Assembly (NCBI RefSeq): GCF_014639275.1
Contig: NZ_BMFW01000006.1
Location: 1-64,000, forward strand
Direction of reading: 5' to 3'
DNA: 64,000 nucleotides
From: Arthrobacter liuii
GTDB taxonomy: Bacteria > Actinomycetota > Actinomycetes > Actinomycetales > Micrococcaceae
Shown here: piece by piece, positions 1-8,254 of the stretch
Layout: each line of letters begins with the position of its first letter
Position numbering within the stretch: position 1 is the stretch's first letter
Program-made: the position numbers and the translations under genes
The notes under the pieces: model-generated
Databases searched by the model: none
The model's input: only the letters and a program-made list of their open reading frames with translations
What the model was told of the DNA's origin: nothing

Positions 1-2
1 CG

Positions 3-89
3 ACCGGCAAAGGCAGGGCACGATGGGCCACACGATGGAAGCCGGCACTGAACGCCTTCGCCATCAGCTTCGACGGAAGAATCAACTAA
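3..89 (+). CDS. IS256-family transposase, C-terminal end only
   Basis: The window opens inside an open frame that runs to a TAA stop at 87-89. Its 28 residues have the C-terminal signature of IS256/Mutator transposases: a basic GKGRARW stretch, then RWKPALNAFAISF and DGRIN. Everything upstream is outside the window, so whether the gene is intact cannot be judged. The match is by pattern recognition on a short stretch. Confidence 0.6.
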   Translation, partial: TGKGRARWATRWKPALNAFAISFDGRIN

Positions 90-110
90 AACGCCAACGG
101 CGGATCCACC

Positions 111-126
111 GAAAAACGGACAGTCC
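111..126. repeat. Candidate right terminal inverted repeat of the IS256-type element
   Basis: About 22 bp after the transposase stop is GAAAAACGGACAGTCC. IS256-type elements commonly end in an inverted repeat of this general look. The left partner is outside the window, so this is tentative. Confidence 0.3.
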
Positions 127-211
127 CCGACAGCCCGCAATCCTAGCGAATGACTGCCAATGACGGTCGAAAACTGAGCCAGTTGTGGGTTGAATGATGC
201 TCCTATAGCTG

Positions 212-1420
212 TCAGTTGGTGTTGAGCCAGTCTGAGTAGCGTTGGAAGAAGTGGTCGTCGCGGGTGAGTCCGCGCTCGAATCTGGACAGTGTTGAGGGCC
301 AGATGTGAAGGGTGTCGGCGGCTCTCTGGAGGGTGATGTTCTTGGCTGTGCGCAGGGCCCGGAGTTCCCCGGCTGCGGGCGCGGGGTGCGGGTGGAGCAG
401 TTGATCGTAGATCTCGCGGGCGATGTAGCGTTTGAGGCAGCGGATGATTTCTTTGCTGGTTTTGCCTTCTTGCCGGCGTTTGCTGACGTAGGTTTTAGTG
501 CGCGCGTCACAGCTCATGCGGACGAGTGCGATGTGGTGGATCGCTTTGTTGGCCTGCCGGTCTCCGCTGCGACTAAGGCGGTGGCGGGTAGTCTTCCCTG
601 ACGAGGCCGGGATCGGCGCGACGGCGACGAGGGCTGCGAACTTCGCCTCGGTGGTAATTCTTTCGGGATTGTCTCCAACGGTGACCAGTAGCTGGCTGGC
701 GGTATCGGTTCCGACCCCGCGCAGGTCCCGGAGCATGGGCGCGTGGGCGGTGACGAGCGCATCGAGTTCGGTGTCGATCAGTGCCAGTTCCTGCGCCAGC
801 GCGCGGTAGCGGCGGGCGAGACGTTTGAGCACGATCGCGGTGGTGTTCAACGGATCCTTCAGATCCCCGCCAGGGCGTGATTTTTCCGGCGCGGCGATTA
901 TCGCCGTGCCGGTCATGCCCCGGTAGCGGGAACGCAAGGTGTCCGGGGCGGAGACAAGGATGCTTTTGATCTGGGTGATGACAGCTACCCTGGCCCGCAT
1001 CGCGGTGGACCTCTCGGCACGCACTACACGCATGGCCTCAACGGCACCGTTACGCGCTTTCGGCAGCGATGTCCCGGAGCCCGCCAGGGCGGCTTCGGCT
1101 GCCTGGTAGGCGTCCAATGGGTCCGATTTGCCGTGGAGGCGCCGGTACTGCCGGTTAGGCCGCATGACCTCCAGGACCTGCAATCCTTCGCCGGTCAGGA
1201 CCCGGGCCAGCTCGGCACCATAGGTGCCAGTGCCCTCGACCCCAATGGCCAGGACGGTGCCGAACGAGGTGATGAATTCGACGATCTTCCGGTAACCGGA
1301 TCCGACAGCGAGGAATTCCTTGTCCGCGAGGTGCTCGCCGGTGTCGCTGATAACAGCGACATGGTGCGTGTCGGAGTGGGTGTCGATCCCGGCGATGACT
1401 TTCAGAAAGTGCTTTGCCAT
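212..1420 (-). CDS. IS110-family DEDD transposase
   Basis: A 402-residue protein with the N-terminal RuvC-like DEDD fold of IS110 transposases. GIDTHSDTH at about residues 11-19 carries the first Asp, an EGTGTYG motif near residue 62 carries the Glu, and KSDPLDAY follows. The C-terminal half has the transposase-20 pattern LRGVGTDTA, then APIPASSGKT with the catalytic Ser region. The last 50 residues look like an added helix-turn-helix (RTAKNITLQRAADTL, then STLSRFERG). Family members recombine DNA under guidance of a structured non-coding RNA made from the element's own end. Full length, so probably intact. Confidence 0.9.
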   Translation of the reverse strand: MAKHFLKVIAGIDTHSDTHHVAVISDTGEHLADKEFLAVGSGYRKIVEFITSFGTVLAIGVEGTGTYGAELARVLTGEGLQVLEVMRPNRQYRRLHGKSDPLDAYQAAEAALAGSGTSLPKARNGAVEAMRVVRAERSTAMRARVAVITQIKSILVSAPDTLRSRYRGMTGTAIIAAPEKSRPGGDLKDPLNTTAIVLKRLARRYRALAQELALIDTELDALVTAHAPMLRDLRGVGTDTASQLLVTVGDNPERITTEAKFAALVAVAPIPASSGKTTRHRLSRSGDRQANKAIHHIALVRMSCDARTKTYVSKRRQEGKTSKEIIRCLKRYIAREIYDQLLHPHPAPAAGELRALRTAKNITLQRAADTLHIWPSTLSRFERGLTRDDHFFQRYSDWLNTN

Positions 1421-1640
1421 GATGAAACTGCCCTGGCCTTTCCGTTGCGTGCGGTTGGGACGAATCGGGGCACGCCGGCCGGGTGGGCAGACAAGACAGT
1501 AATGGGACTTATTCGAACAGGCGCTATTAGGTCATGTCCACCTGGCCGCCGCGTTTCCTGCAGCTCGTGCCACGGTGGGCAGATCATTCACAAGACAAAC
1601 CCTTCGCGAGGGCGTCAGTCAGAACCCAGAGTCACACCGC
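1421..1640 (-). ncRNA. Candidate bridge-RNA region of the IS110 element
   Basis: IS110-group elements are known to transcribe a guide (bridge) RNA from the non-coding end upstream of the transposase. This stretch sits in that position, has no convincing ORF and includes short GC-rich inverted segments. I could not fold it or identify the target-binding and donor-binding loops, so the call rests on position and family knowledge. Confidence 0.25.
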
Positions 1641-1810
1641 AGCACGAGCCAATTCCATCATTACTGTCAGCGCTCACTACAACGTTTCAGGCCTCCGGCG
1701 AGGCTGAACTCGTGTGCGCCATGGGATTTTGCCCGCCGATGGGTTCGCGTCGGTTGCCGGTTGAGTTCCGCGCGCACCGCCGTGGGCTTGCCCGTGGGTT
1801 AGAGGATGGG
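1641..1810. other. Short region between the IS110 end and fbpA-like gene
   Basis: This DNA lies downstream of the fbpA-like stop codon, where an ABC-transporter permease gene would be expected. On the minus strand it has short open frames of 35-45 codons rich in Arg and Pro that could be the cut-off start of such a gene, but none has a recognisable permease motif. A direct repeat of CCTCTAACCCA occurs at the fbpA stop codon. Confidence 0.3.
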
Positions 1811-2863
1811 TTAGAGGAGTCCGGCTTCGGTCATGAGGTCTGTGACTTTGGTGCTATTGAGTTTCGCGGGGTCGATGGCCGGGGCCTGAAGCTGGTTCAG
1901 GGGGACGAGTTTGGGGTTGGCTGGCACGTCGGAGCCAACGGTGTATTCAAAGGAGTCGCCGGTCTGCAGGACCTGTTGGCCGGTTTTGCCGGTGATGAAC
2001 TTCAGGAACTGCTGGGCCTGGGCTTGCTTTTTGCTGGAGGCGAGGACGGCGCCTCCGGAGACGCTGACGAACGCCCCGGGGTCCTGGTTCTTGAAGTAGT
2101 GCAGCTCAACGTTCTTGCTGTTCTCTCCGGTCTGGGCCTGGTCCACGAAGGAGTAGTAATGGTAAAGGACGCCTGCGTCGACCTCGCCGGAGTTCACGGC
2201 CGCGAGGACCGGGGTGTCATCCTTGTAGGCCTTGAAATTCGTTTTTGCAGCTTCCAGCCAGGTCCGGGTGGCGTCTTCTCCCTTGAGCTCAAGCATGGCA
2301 CTGATGATGGCCTGGAAATCCGCCCCCTCAGTGGATGCGCCGATGCGTCCCTTCCAGGCCGGGTCCGCGAGGTCCATCAAGGACTTAGGCAACTGGTCGG
2401 GGGTGAGCTTGTTCTTGTTATACGCCAGGACGGTGGATCGTGCCGCGATACCCGTCCAGTCGCCGGTGGAGGGCCGGTACTGCGCCGGGACCTGGGCCAG
2501 GGTTCCCGCGTCCACGGGGGCGAGCAGGCCTGCCCCGGCGGCGCGGATCATGGCCGGGGAGTTTTCCGTCAGGAAGACGTCCGCCGGTGAGTTCTTCCCC
2601 TCCTCGGTGAGCTGGTTACTCATTTCCAGGTCGTCACCGTTGCGGAGCGTGACCTTGATCCCCGTTTCCTTGGTAAAGGCGTCCACCCAGGCGCCGGTGA
2701 GGTTCTCATGCTGGGCGTTGTACACAACTATCCCCTCTCCACCGGACGTGCCGGAATCCGAGGTGCCGGGACCGGGAGTGGAGGCACCGCAAGCGGACAG
2801 CGTTAACAGCACGGCTGCCCCGGCAGCGAGAGGGGCGGCAGGGGTTCTAAAGCGGAAGCTCAC
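1811..2863 (-). CDS. Iron(III)-type ABC transporter substrate-binding lipoprotein
   Basis: A 350-residue periplasmic-binding protein of the FbpA/AfuA type, predicted to capture ferric iron outside the membrane and hand it to an ABC permease. A GTG start at 2863 is chosen because it follows a GAAAGG ribosome-binding site and gives a proper lipoprotein signal: basic start, hydrophobic core, then LTLSACG. The mature part shows VVYNAQHENL and, near the C-terminal third, VLYHYYSF with the paired tyrosines typical of iron ligands in this family. No permease or ATPase gene follows, because an IS110 element lies directly downstream. A DtxR/IdeR-like box lies 50 bp upstream. Confidence 0.88.
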   Translation of the reverse strand: MSFRFRTPAAPLAAGAAVLLTLSACGASTPGPGTSDSGTSGGEGIVVYNAQHENLTGAWVDAFTKETGIKVTLRNGDDLEMSNQLTEEGKNSPADVFLTENSPAMIRAAGAGLLAPVDAGTLAQVPAQYRPSTGDWTGIAARSTVLAYNKNKLTPDQLPKSLMDLADPAWKGRIGASTEGADFQAIISAMLELKGEDATRTWLEAAKTNFKAYKDDTPVLAAVNSGEVDAGVLYHYYSFVDQAQTGENSKNVELHYFKNQDPGAFVSVSGGAVLASSKKQAQAQQFLKFITGKTGQQVLQTGDSFEYTVGSDVPANPKLVPLNQLQAPAIDPAKLNSTKVTDLMTEAGLL

Positions 2864-2912
2864 AGGGAGGACCTTTCTGGAATTTCGGGGATGCCATCCC
2901 CGCCAGTGGGAG

Positions 2913-2931
2913 CAAGGTAAGGCAGGCCTAA
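2913..2931 (-). promoter_or_regulatory. DtxR/IdeR-like iron box
   Basis: On the minus strand TTAGGCCTGCCTTACCTTG agrees with the actinobacterial iron-repressor consensus at 13 of 19 positions by my alignment and keeps the dyad. It lies 50 bp upstream of the fbpA-like start. Iron-dependent repression of that gene is the natural reading. Confidence 0.6.
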
Positions 2932-3211
2932 GTGTAATAACAACACGTGCCTGTTGCGTAATTTTTTCCTCCACTTCGGGATCCTGTCCCGGGCCGCCAT
3001 AGGCATTCTTCGCGCATTTCGCACGTTCCTCGACTTTTCGGCCCGGGAGCATCCTGCCTGCTGAACTCTGCCCTCAGCTCGCTGATTCGCTAACAACCAT
3101 CGCTCATATCAAATGGCTACGATATCTTCAGCGTATGGACGAACCAGCACTAGCGTCCTCACTGCATCACCGGACAACCACTCGAAAATCCGCCGCCGTG
3201 GTGGTGCCCGC

Positions 3212-3508
3212 ATGAAGCTTGCCATCAAGGTGATTAGGGAACGGGCACTGCCACTCTTGGTCGTCCTGACGCTAACGGCATGCGCCAGCGGGGTCGATCA
3301 GGCCAGGAATCCAGGCCCGTTGTTGCAGGCGATGCGCAAAACGGCAGGCGGGAAATGGTTCTACGACCGAGAGATCCTGGATAACGCCGAGCGGGTGTGC
3401 CGTAACCGTGACGAATCGAAGTCAACTGAAGAATTAAGTGCCTACGGATTCACGGCCGCCCAAGAGGCCGTGCTGCTCAAAGAGGCTCCAAAGTACTGCG
3501 GCAAGTAA
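3212..3508 (+). CDS. Small lipoprotein, DUF732-like
   Basis: A 98-residue protein starting at ATG 3212, the start that gives a clean signal peptide (hydrophobic LPLLVVLTL, then TACAS lipobox). The mature part has two cysteines, in AERVC and at the C-terminal PKYCGK, about 40 residues apart. That spacing resembles DUF732 secreted actinobacterial proteins, whose function is unknown. The reading frame is open further upstream, but those residues look non-coding. Confidence 0.6.
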   Translation: MKLAIKVIRERALPLLVVLTLTACASGVDQARNPGPLLQAMRKTAGGKWFYDREILDNAERVCRNRDESKSTEELSAYGFTAAQEAVLLKEAPKYCGK

Positions 3509-3797
3509 AAGCACAAGCAACCCCCCGGAGTACCCACAAAAGTCCAGCCGCCTTGCTGCACCCGCGGAAACCCAGGGAAATCGCTTCTCTTACGAGCTGG
3601 ACGTTCGGGTTGGGTCAATGGCTCGTTTCCTGACAGCAGATACATCTTCATGGAGATGGTCATATCCAGTGCAACGATGGTCTCCACGGGCGTCGGCCGC
3701 CGGACTCCGCGGGTCGGGGCGTTCGAAACAGTGGCGAAACACTTATCAGGGAAGATGGAACACGAGCCAAAGGAAATCAGGACGGGAGAAGGTACGC

Positions 3798-4502
3798 GTG
3801 ATTATCAACAACATGTCACGACGCGCGCTCCGCCAGCTTGCCGCGGCGAGTCTTTCGGTTCTCGTGCTGATGGCGGCCGGAGCTGTCCCGCCACACCCGG
3901 CCAGGGCGGGTGTCCCGCCTGTTCGGATCGTTGTCGTCGGCGACTCCCTAAGCACCGGTTACGGTACGTCGCCGCAGCTCGCCTGGCCTGCACTGCTCAG
4001 CGCCGACCCGCGTTTCAAGGGCAACGTCAATGTTATTAACGCTGCGGTGAACGGTAGCGGCTACGTCAGCCAAGGAGACTTCGACGGGACATTCGGCACA
4101 CAGGTCAGCAGCTTCGTGACACCCGATACCGACATTGTTGTTTTCTTCGGCTCCGAAAATGACATGGGCTACGCCCCCAATGCTGTGCATGACGCCGCGA
4201 AGGCCACGCTCACCGCCGCCGAGGCAACCGCCCCCAATACCCGTTTCATCGTCGTCGGGCCGCCCTCTTACACTCCCGACCCTGAGCCTGAACGGCTGAA
4301 CGTGCGCCACGAGATACAAGCGGCCGCGCGTGACACGGACGCCCAGTTCGTGGATCCCATCTCCGAGTCCTGGATATCCGGTCAGGTTGACGAGCTCATC
4401 GGGCCCGACGGCGATCACCCAACCGAAGCCGGACAACGCTACCTGCGCGAACGCATGCAACAGCTGATCGACAACCAAGGCTTCACCAGACACGACGCCT
4501 GA
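3798..4502 (+). CDS. Secreted SGNH/GDSL-type hydrolase
   Basis: A 234-residue protein. GTG 3798 follows a strong GGAGAAGG site by five bases; an ATG fifteen bases later is the alternative. The N-terminus is a signal peptide ending near PARAG. SGNH blocks are visible: block I GDSLSTGYG with the nucleophile Ser, a Gly/Asn stretch (NAAVNGSGY), block III GSENDMG, and the C-terminal DGDHPTEAG carrying the Asp-His pair. The expected activity is an extracellular esterase or lipase, perhaps acting on acylated cell-wall glycans; the substrate cannot be told. It stands alone between short lipoprotein and SRPBCC genes. Confidence 0.82.
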   Translation: MIINNMSRRALRQLAAASLSVLVLMAAGAVPPHPARAGVPPVRIVVVGDSLSTGYGTSPQLAWPALLSADPRFKGNVNVINAAVNGSGYVSQGDFDGTFGTQVSSFVTPDTDIVVFFGSENDMGYAPNAVHDAAKATLTAAEATAPNTRFIVVGPPSYTPDPEPERLNVRHEIQAAARDTDAQFVDPISESWISGQVDELIGPDGDHPTEAGQRYLRERMQQLIDNQGFTRHDA

Positions 4503-5151
4503 ACACGCGCCCGGTCCGACTGTCGTCCTCCTGGCTCGCGAACACATGGGATCGTTCTAACCGGGGATGAGCGTTGTTAACTAACCGCGGACTCTTCCGA
4601 GTCCCACCCTGTTGTGTTGCCGGGATGAGCATTGTGCGGGTCAGGCGCCTGGTTGGCGGCAGCACCACTACAGGTCACGGGCGGTTCGGCAGCGGAATGT
4701 GGGTGTGGTCTGTCGCCTCGCCGGGTGCGCCTTGGGATAATTGGGGCTGCCCCGGCTTTTGGTTACTCACGGTCTGGATGGACCCGGTAAGACGCCGTCC
4801 TGCCGGGGCCAAAAAAGGCTGACATAGTCACACGGTCTTAGACCGCTGGCCCAGCAGTATGCTGCCACTGGGGGATCGGACCGCCACTAGTCTCTGCGGC
4901 TAGGTACAGCCCAACCTGACGTCAAGCAGCGGCGAAAAGCGCGTCAGAGTAGGGTCCGAAAGGCAGTTCCTGCACATGCCCACTGTTGAGTCTTAGAGTC
5001 CTACCTGACAACCAGCTCGGAGGCGCCCACGACGGCAGCCCGATGCACAGAGTTATGCTCAACAGGGCTGGAGACGTCGAAAATGCCTTCCTTGGTTGCC
5101 TCGCGGAGCCGCTGGAGCAGGGCGTGCTGGAGTTGGTGCCAATATATTGAT
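4503..5151. other. Intergenic stretch without a convincing gene
   Basis: A 650-bp stretch. An 82-codon plus-strand frame at 4574-4822 is Trp/Gly/Arg-rich, has no family look and no good ribosome-binding site. On the minus strand 5001-5140 reads like protein (LQRLREATKEG, then PVEHNSVHRAAVVG) and may be the worn 3' end of a lost gene, but no start or family could be assigned. A perfect 10-bp palindrome CAATATATTG lies at 5140-5149, three bases before the next start codon. Confidence 0.3.
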
Positions 5152-5664
5152 ATGAAGTCTCGCCTCTTCGACCTCAACTCCACCTGGCAGTTCCCCGCCT
5201 CGCCCACCGAGGTCTGGGCCGTCATCGCAGACACCGACATGAGTTGGCCCCAGTGGTGGCCGCACTGCTCCTTCGCTACGCCCTTGGAGCGAACCCAAGC
5301 CGCAAGCAACGCGCAGGAGGATATCCTGCTGGCCACCACGGCCCACCTGAACTTCAAGGCGTTCCTCGGTTACACGCTCACCATCACCATTCATCCCACG
5401 AAGGTCGCCATGCCTCGTGAGATAGAGTTCGACGCCGGCGGGCACTTGCAGGGGATCGGGCGGGTAAGCCTCGTCCCCCAGGAACGCGGCCAGACAACCC
5501 GTATGGACATAGAGTGGCGCGTGCGGCCTACCCAGCGCTGGATGAACTTACTGACACCGGTTGCCGCTCCCGCATTCCTAGCAGCACATGCCCTGATGAT
5601 GCGGCAGGGGGAAAAGGGCTTGCAGCGAGAACTGGCCAACAACCGCGCCAAGAAACCTGCGTAG
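5152..5664 (+). CDS. SRPBCC-family protein (polyketide cyclase/START-like)
   Basis: A 170-residue protein of the Bet v 1-like SRPBCC fold, which forms a hydrophobic pocket for small ligands. The opening WQFPASPTEVWAVIADTDM is the classic family start (strand, then P..VW..I.D), followed by WPQWWPHC and a C-terminal helix HALMMRQGEKGLQREL. ATG 5152 has no ribosome-binding site; an AT-rich CAATATATTG just before it may be a -10 element, so the message could be leaderless. The stop codon overlaps a palindrome that appears to control the next operon. The ligand is unknown. Confidence 0.75.
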   Translation: MKSRLFDLNSTWQFPASPTEVWAVIADTDMSWPQWWPHCSFATPLERTQAASNAQEDILLATTAHLNFKAFLGYTLTITIHPTKVAMPREIEFDAGGHLQGIGRVSLVPQERGQTTRMDIEWRVRPTQRWMNLLTPVAAPAFLAAHALMMRQGEKGLQRELANNRAKKPA

Positions 5665-5674
5665 ACCCGTCTAC
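5661..5674. promoter_or_regulatory. Palindromic operator, copy 1 (GTAGACCCGTCTAC)
   Basis: Six-base arms GTAGAC and GTCTAC flank a CC centre. The site overlaps the SRPBCC stop codon and lies about 120 bp before the DUF2236 gene, just ahead of a possible -10 element (TAGGAT, near 5706). An identical 14-mer lies upstream of an EspR-like regulator at 36821-36834. I take it as that regulator's binding site. Confidence 0.55.
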
Positions 5675-5792
5675 ATTCACCTAGCCAGCTGAGGACAACA
5701 GTTCTAGGATGTAAACAAGTTAGCCGAGCTGGGGAGCCTTCGCAGCCGACAGTTCGAGTGTGCAGTAGCAAGCACTATGAATGGGGGCCACG

Positions 5793-6686
5793 ATGAAGAT
5801 TCATCCCACCCTCGCTGACAGCCTCCGGCGCCAGGAGAGCTCTTCCTCGAACGACTGGGAAACCACCTTCCGCACCATGGTCCTCTACGATCTGGCGGCA
5901 GACATGGAACTTGGCTTCTTCCTCTCGTACTACCGGAATTTTGCCATCCCAAGCATCGCAGCCACTCTCTACCGGAACGGCGAAATCCAAGAGCGTCCCA
6001 TGAAGCGCTCCTACGACACTGCAATCGTCATCTACGAGCTCATCGCAAGCGGCCTCGAGAGCGACCGCGGACAGAGCATGGTCGCCCTACTCAATCGCGC
6101 TCACCGCAACGTCCCCGGTAGCCCTGACGATTACCTCTACGTCCTCCTCACCCTGCTGGTTGTCCCGATTCGGTGGGTCCAGCACCATGCGTGGCGCCCG
6201 CCCACAGGAGCAGAACTAACCGCTGCAGCCCGTTTTTTCGCAGAGTTGGGATCCCGGATGAACGTACAGGGTATGCCGGAGACCTATGCCGAAGCGGAGC
6301 GTTTCTTCGACCAATACGAGGCAACCCATGTCTCTGCATCGATTGAAGGCCAAAAGCTGATGCACGCGACAGTTCAGGTCTTTCAGAGCCGTCTGCCGCT
6401 TCCTCTACGACCCTTCGCTGCAAGAATGATCAGTGTAATGCTCGCTGATGACCGGCTCGTTGGCGCCCTCGGGCTCCCCCGCAGCGGCCGAGGCTCCCGA
6501 GCCACCCTGGGAATTATTCTGGCAGTCCGCAACGCCCTCCACCGCCGGCTGCCGTTGCAGCGAAAGCCTCATTTCACGCCAGGAAAGGCCGGCTCGTCTT
6601 TGTACCCGGGCGGCTACTCGCTCGATCAAATCGGCCCCGTCAAGGTCCCTGACCCGTCAACCTTCCAAAGCAATGAACTATCGTGA
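5793..6686 (+). CDS. DUF2236 / MpaB-Lcp-like oxygenase family protein
   Basis: A 297-residue, mostly helical protein. ATG 5793 is preferred to ATG 5781 because GGGGG precedes it at normal spacing. Features of the DUF2236 group (relatives of latex-clearing protein Lcp and mycophenolic-acid MpaB, haem b oxygenases) include an early YDLAADMELGF, SYDTAIVIYEL, LLNRAHR and the region GMPETYAEAERFF followed by YEATH. His residues are present in the middle and C-terminal parts, but I cannot assign the haem ligand. It heads an operon with the ImmA/IrrE and MAB_1171c-like genes, overlapping the next by 14 bp. Its role there is unknown. Confidence 0.7.
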   Translation: MKIHPTLADSLRRQESSSSNDWETTFRTMVLYDLAADMELGFFLSYYRNFAIPSIAATLYRNGEIQERPMKRSYDTAIVIYELIASGLESDRGQSMVALLNRAHRNVPGSPDDYLYVLLTLLVVPIRWVQHHAWRPPTGAELTAAARFFAELGSRMNVQGMPETYAEAERFFDQYEATHVSASIEGQKLMHATVQVFQSRLPLPLRPFAARMISVMLADDRLVGALGLPRSGRGSRATLGIILAVRNALHRRLPLQRKPHFTPGKAGSSLYPGGYSLDQIGPVKVPDPSTFQSNELS

Positions 6687-7155
6687 AGCTCGAAAAGTAG
6701 CCCGCAAGGCCGAGCAAGGCTTTGGGTTGCCCAAGGCGCCAACGCTCCAGCTCATTCAGGACAAACTGGAACGTCAAAGAAGCCGCCCCATCATTGTCGA
6801 CGAACTACCCGGCCTATCCGGATCGGAACTCTGCGGGGTCTGGCTCATCTGCGCTGACCGGGACATCGTGTTGCATGCCCCCGTGAAGTCGGCCTGGCAC
6901 CGGCAGCAGATCGTCCTTCACGAGTTCAGCCATATGATTCTCTGTCATGACCTCGAACAAAGTAGCGCAGACCTTGCCGCGACCTTCTTGCCTGACCTGA
7001 GCCAGGACGTACTCCGCGTGCTCGGACGCAGCAGCTACACAGACGGCGCAGAACTCATGGCTGAAGTTTTGGCCGACCAACTCGCTACTCGGATCATCAA
7101 CAGCGACGTCGATGCCATGCCCGAGCCCTTGGCATTTCGACAAGTATTCGGCTGA
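6673..7155 (+). CDS. ImmA/IrrE-family metallo-endopeptidase
   Basis: A 160-residue zinc peptidase. The catalytic motif HEFSH is at residues 83-87, and a downstream AELMAEVLAD helix supplies the likely third zinc ligand. Family members such as ImmA of ICEBs1 and IrrE/PprI cleave HTH repressors to switch on mobile elements or stress genes. The gene starts inside the end of the DUF2236 gene and overlaps the next gene in a TGATG junction, so the three are translationally coupled. By analogy its target would be an HTH repressor; the EspR-like protein encoded at 36196-36693 shares the operon's palindrome and is the best candidate. That link is inference. Confidence 0.85.
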   Translation: MNYREARKVARKAEQGFGLPKAPTLQLIQDKLERQRSRPIIVDELPGLSGSELCGVWLICADRDIVLHAPVKSAWHRQQIVLHEFSHMILCHDLEQSSADLAATFLPDLSQDVLRVLGRSSYTDGAELMAEVLADQLATRIINSDVDAMPEPLAFRQVFG

Positions 7156-8159
7156 TGGAAGCGGTCCCTGCCGCCGCACTCTGGGTCCTGACCGTTCTCA
7201 GGCTTCCAACAGCGCTCGATGCTCACCGTGGAAGCGTCTTCCGCGCGACTATCCTCGCTGCGATCGCCTGTACCCTTTATGTCCCAGCGGTCTACTACAC
7301 CGTCGATCCATTACTTGGCGGACACAACCGCGTGGGGCTGGTTACCCTCTTGTCTTTGCTCCTGGGGTTCTGGCAGTTTCGCACGGCGATTCTGCTGGCA
7401 GCGGTTACAGATACAGAAGTGCGACGGCGGCAGCTCGTCTTGGGCAGATTCGCTGCTGCCGCCGTGTGCACCACAGTGACGGCCGGGTTTCTCGCCAGCC
7501 GCGTGGATGGCACCGATCCCAACTTGCCGCTGACCTACGCTGACCAGCCCGGGATGGCAGTCTTCCTCTGGACAGGCTCCGCTTTCATCATGTGGGTCTG
7601 CCTCGACATAGCCCGAGTGTGCCGCAGCAACGTCCCGCACATGCACGCACCGGCCTTCCGGTCGGCTTTTTCCCTCATCGCAGGGGGATGCGTCCTCTTC
7701 GCACTTGTCCTGCTGGACCGGCTGATCTACGGCGCTGTGATTGCAGCTGAAGGCGCCGACAGTCAAACAGCTGCCGCACTGACAGGCTTCTACTGGATCG
7801 GAGAGACGGCTGCTGTGCTCCTGGTCAGTCTTGGACTACTTCTCCCCCGCATGGCGGGACGCCTCCGGCAGGGCATCTTCGCGCTGCGGGCAAGGCTACT
7901 TCTCATGCAGATCAAGCCAATTTGGAATGACGTTACAAGTTGCCAGCGTGAGCTGGTCCTGCAGGACCACCGCCCCGCTTTACTCGTGTTCTTCTCCCGC
8001 CACGCGGAAGCCCAGCTTCACCGGCATCTAGTCGAAATCCTAGACTGTGAATTGGCGAGTCCCCTAGCCCGCGAGCGCCTCAACGAACACCACTTGTCGG
8101 TAGTCGAACGCGCCGAGCTCTTACTCGAGAGCCGCTCCACGCCCCACCTTCCTCGTTAG
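7155..8159 (+). CDS. MAB_1171c-like multi-pass membrane protein
   Basis: A 334-residue integral membrane protein with about seven hydrophobic segments in the first 240 residues. Examples are FRATILAAIACTLYV, VTLLSLLLGFWQF, FLWTGSAFIMWVCL and GETAAVLLVSLGLLLP. A soluble Arg-rich tail of about 95 residues follows. It resembles the actinobacterial MAB_1171c 'putative transporter' family, which is often encoded beside ImmA/IrrE peptidases and XRE regulators. It starts within the stop codon of the peptidase gene. No catalytic motif is visible; a role as sensor or peptidase regulator is as likely as transport. Confidence 0.65.
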   Translation: MEAVPAAALWVLTVLRLPTALDAHRGSVFRATILAAIACTLYVPAVYYTVDPLLGGHNRVGLVTLLSLLLGFWQFRTAILLAAVTDTEVRRRQLVLGRFAAAAVCTTVTAGFLASRVDGTDPNLPLTYADQPGMAVFLWTGSAFIMWVCLDIARVCRSNVPHMHAPAFRSAFSLIAGGCVLFALVLLDRLIYGAVIAAEGADSQTAAALTGFYWIGETAAVLLVSLGLLLPRMAGRLRQGIFALRARLLLMQIKPIWNDVTSCQRELVLQDHRPALLVFFSRHAEAQLHRHLVEILDCELASPLARERLNEHHLSVVERAELLLESRSTPHLPR

Positions 8160-8254
8160 AATCCAGCCCTCACACCTCTGGCATCCAAGGCGCCAGCGTT
8201 AGATGCTGTCACGGCCCGTCATGTCGCCCCGCTGAGCCTCGCTGATGAATCAAC

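Larger units (their letters stand above)
160..1650 (-). mobile_element. IS110-family insertion sequence (approximate limits)
   Basis: A single DEDD transposase gene (212-1420) is flanked by short non-coding ends: about 50 bp downstream, and over 200 bp upstream without a convincing ORF. IS110 elements lack clear terminal inverted repeats, so the limits cannot be fixed by eye. The longer non-coding end upstream of the transposase fits the IS110 group rather than the IS1111 group. The element lies between the IS256 remnant and the fbpA-like gene and probably ended the iron-transport operon that fbpA would have headed. Confidence 0.6.

Noticed and set aside
1133..2590. Very long plus-strand ORF over the IS110 and fbpA-like genes
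   Set aside because: Antisense to two well-supported genes, with composition typical of shadow frames in high-GC DNA.
4574..4822. 82-codon plus-strand ORF in the 4.5-5.1 kb gap
   Set aside because: No ribosome-binding site, odd Trp/Gly/Arg-rich composition and no family resemblance. A chance frame is more likely.
5001..5140. Protein-like minus-strand frame (LQRLREATKEG and following)
   Set aside because: It may be the end of a lost gene, but there is no start, it runs into the SRPBCC gene antisense, and no family could be named. Kept only as a remark on the gap.
8173..8215. Weak inverted repeat (GCATC/GATGC) upstream of the zinc-finger-relaxase pair as oriT
   Set aside because: Only 5-bp arms and no recognisable nick-site consensus. 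oriT may be here, but it cannot be supported from sequence alone.
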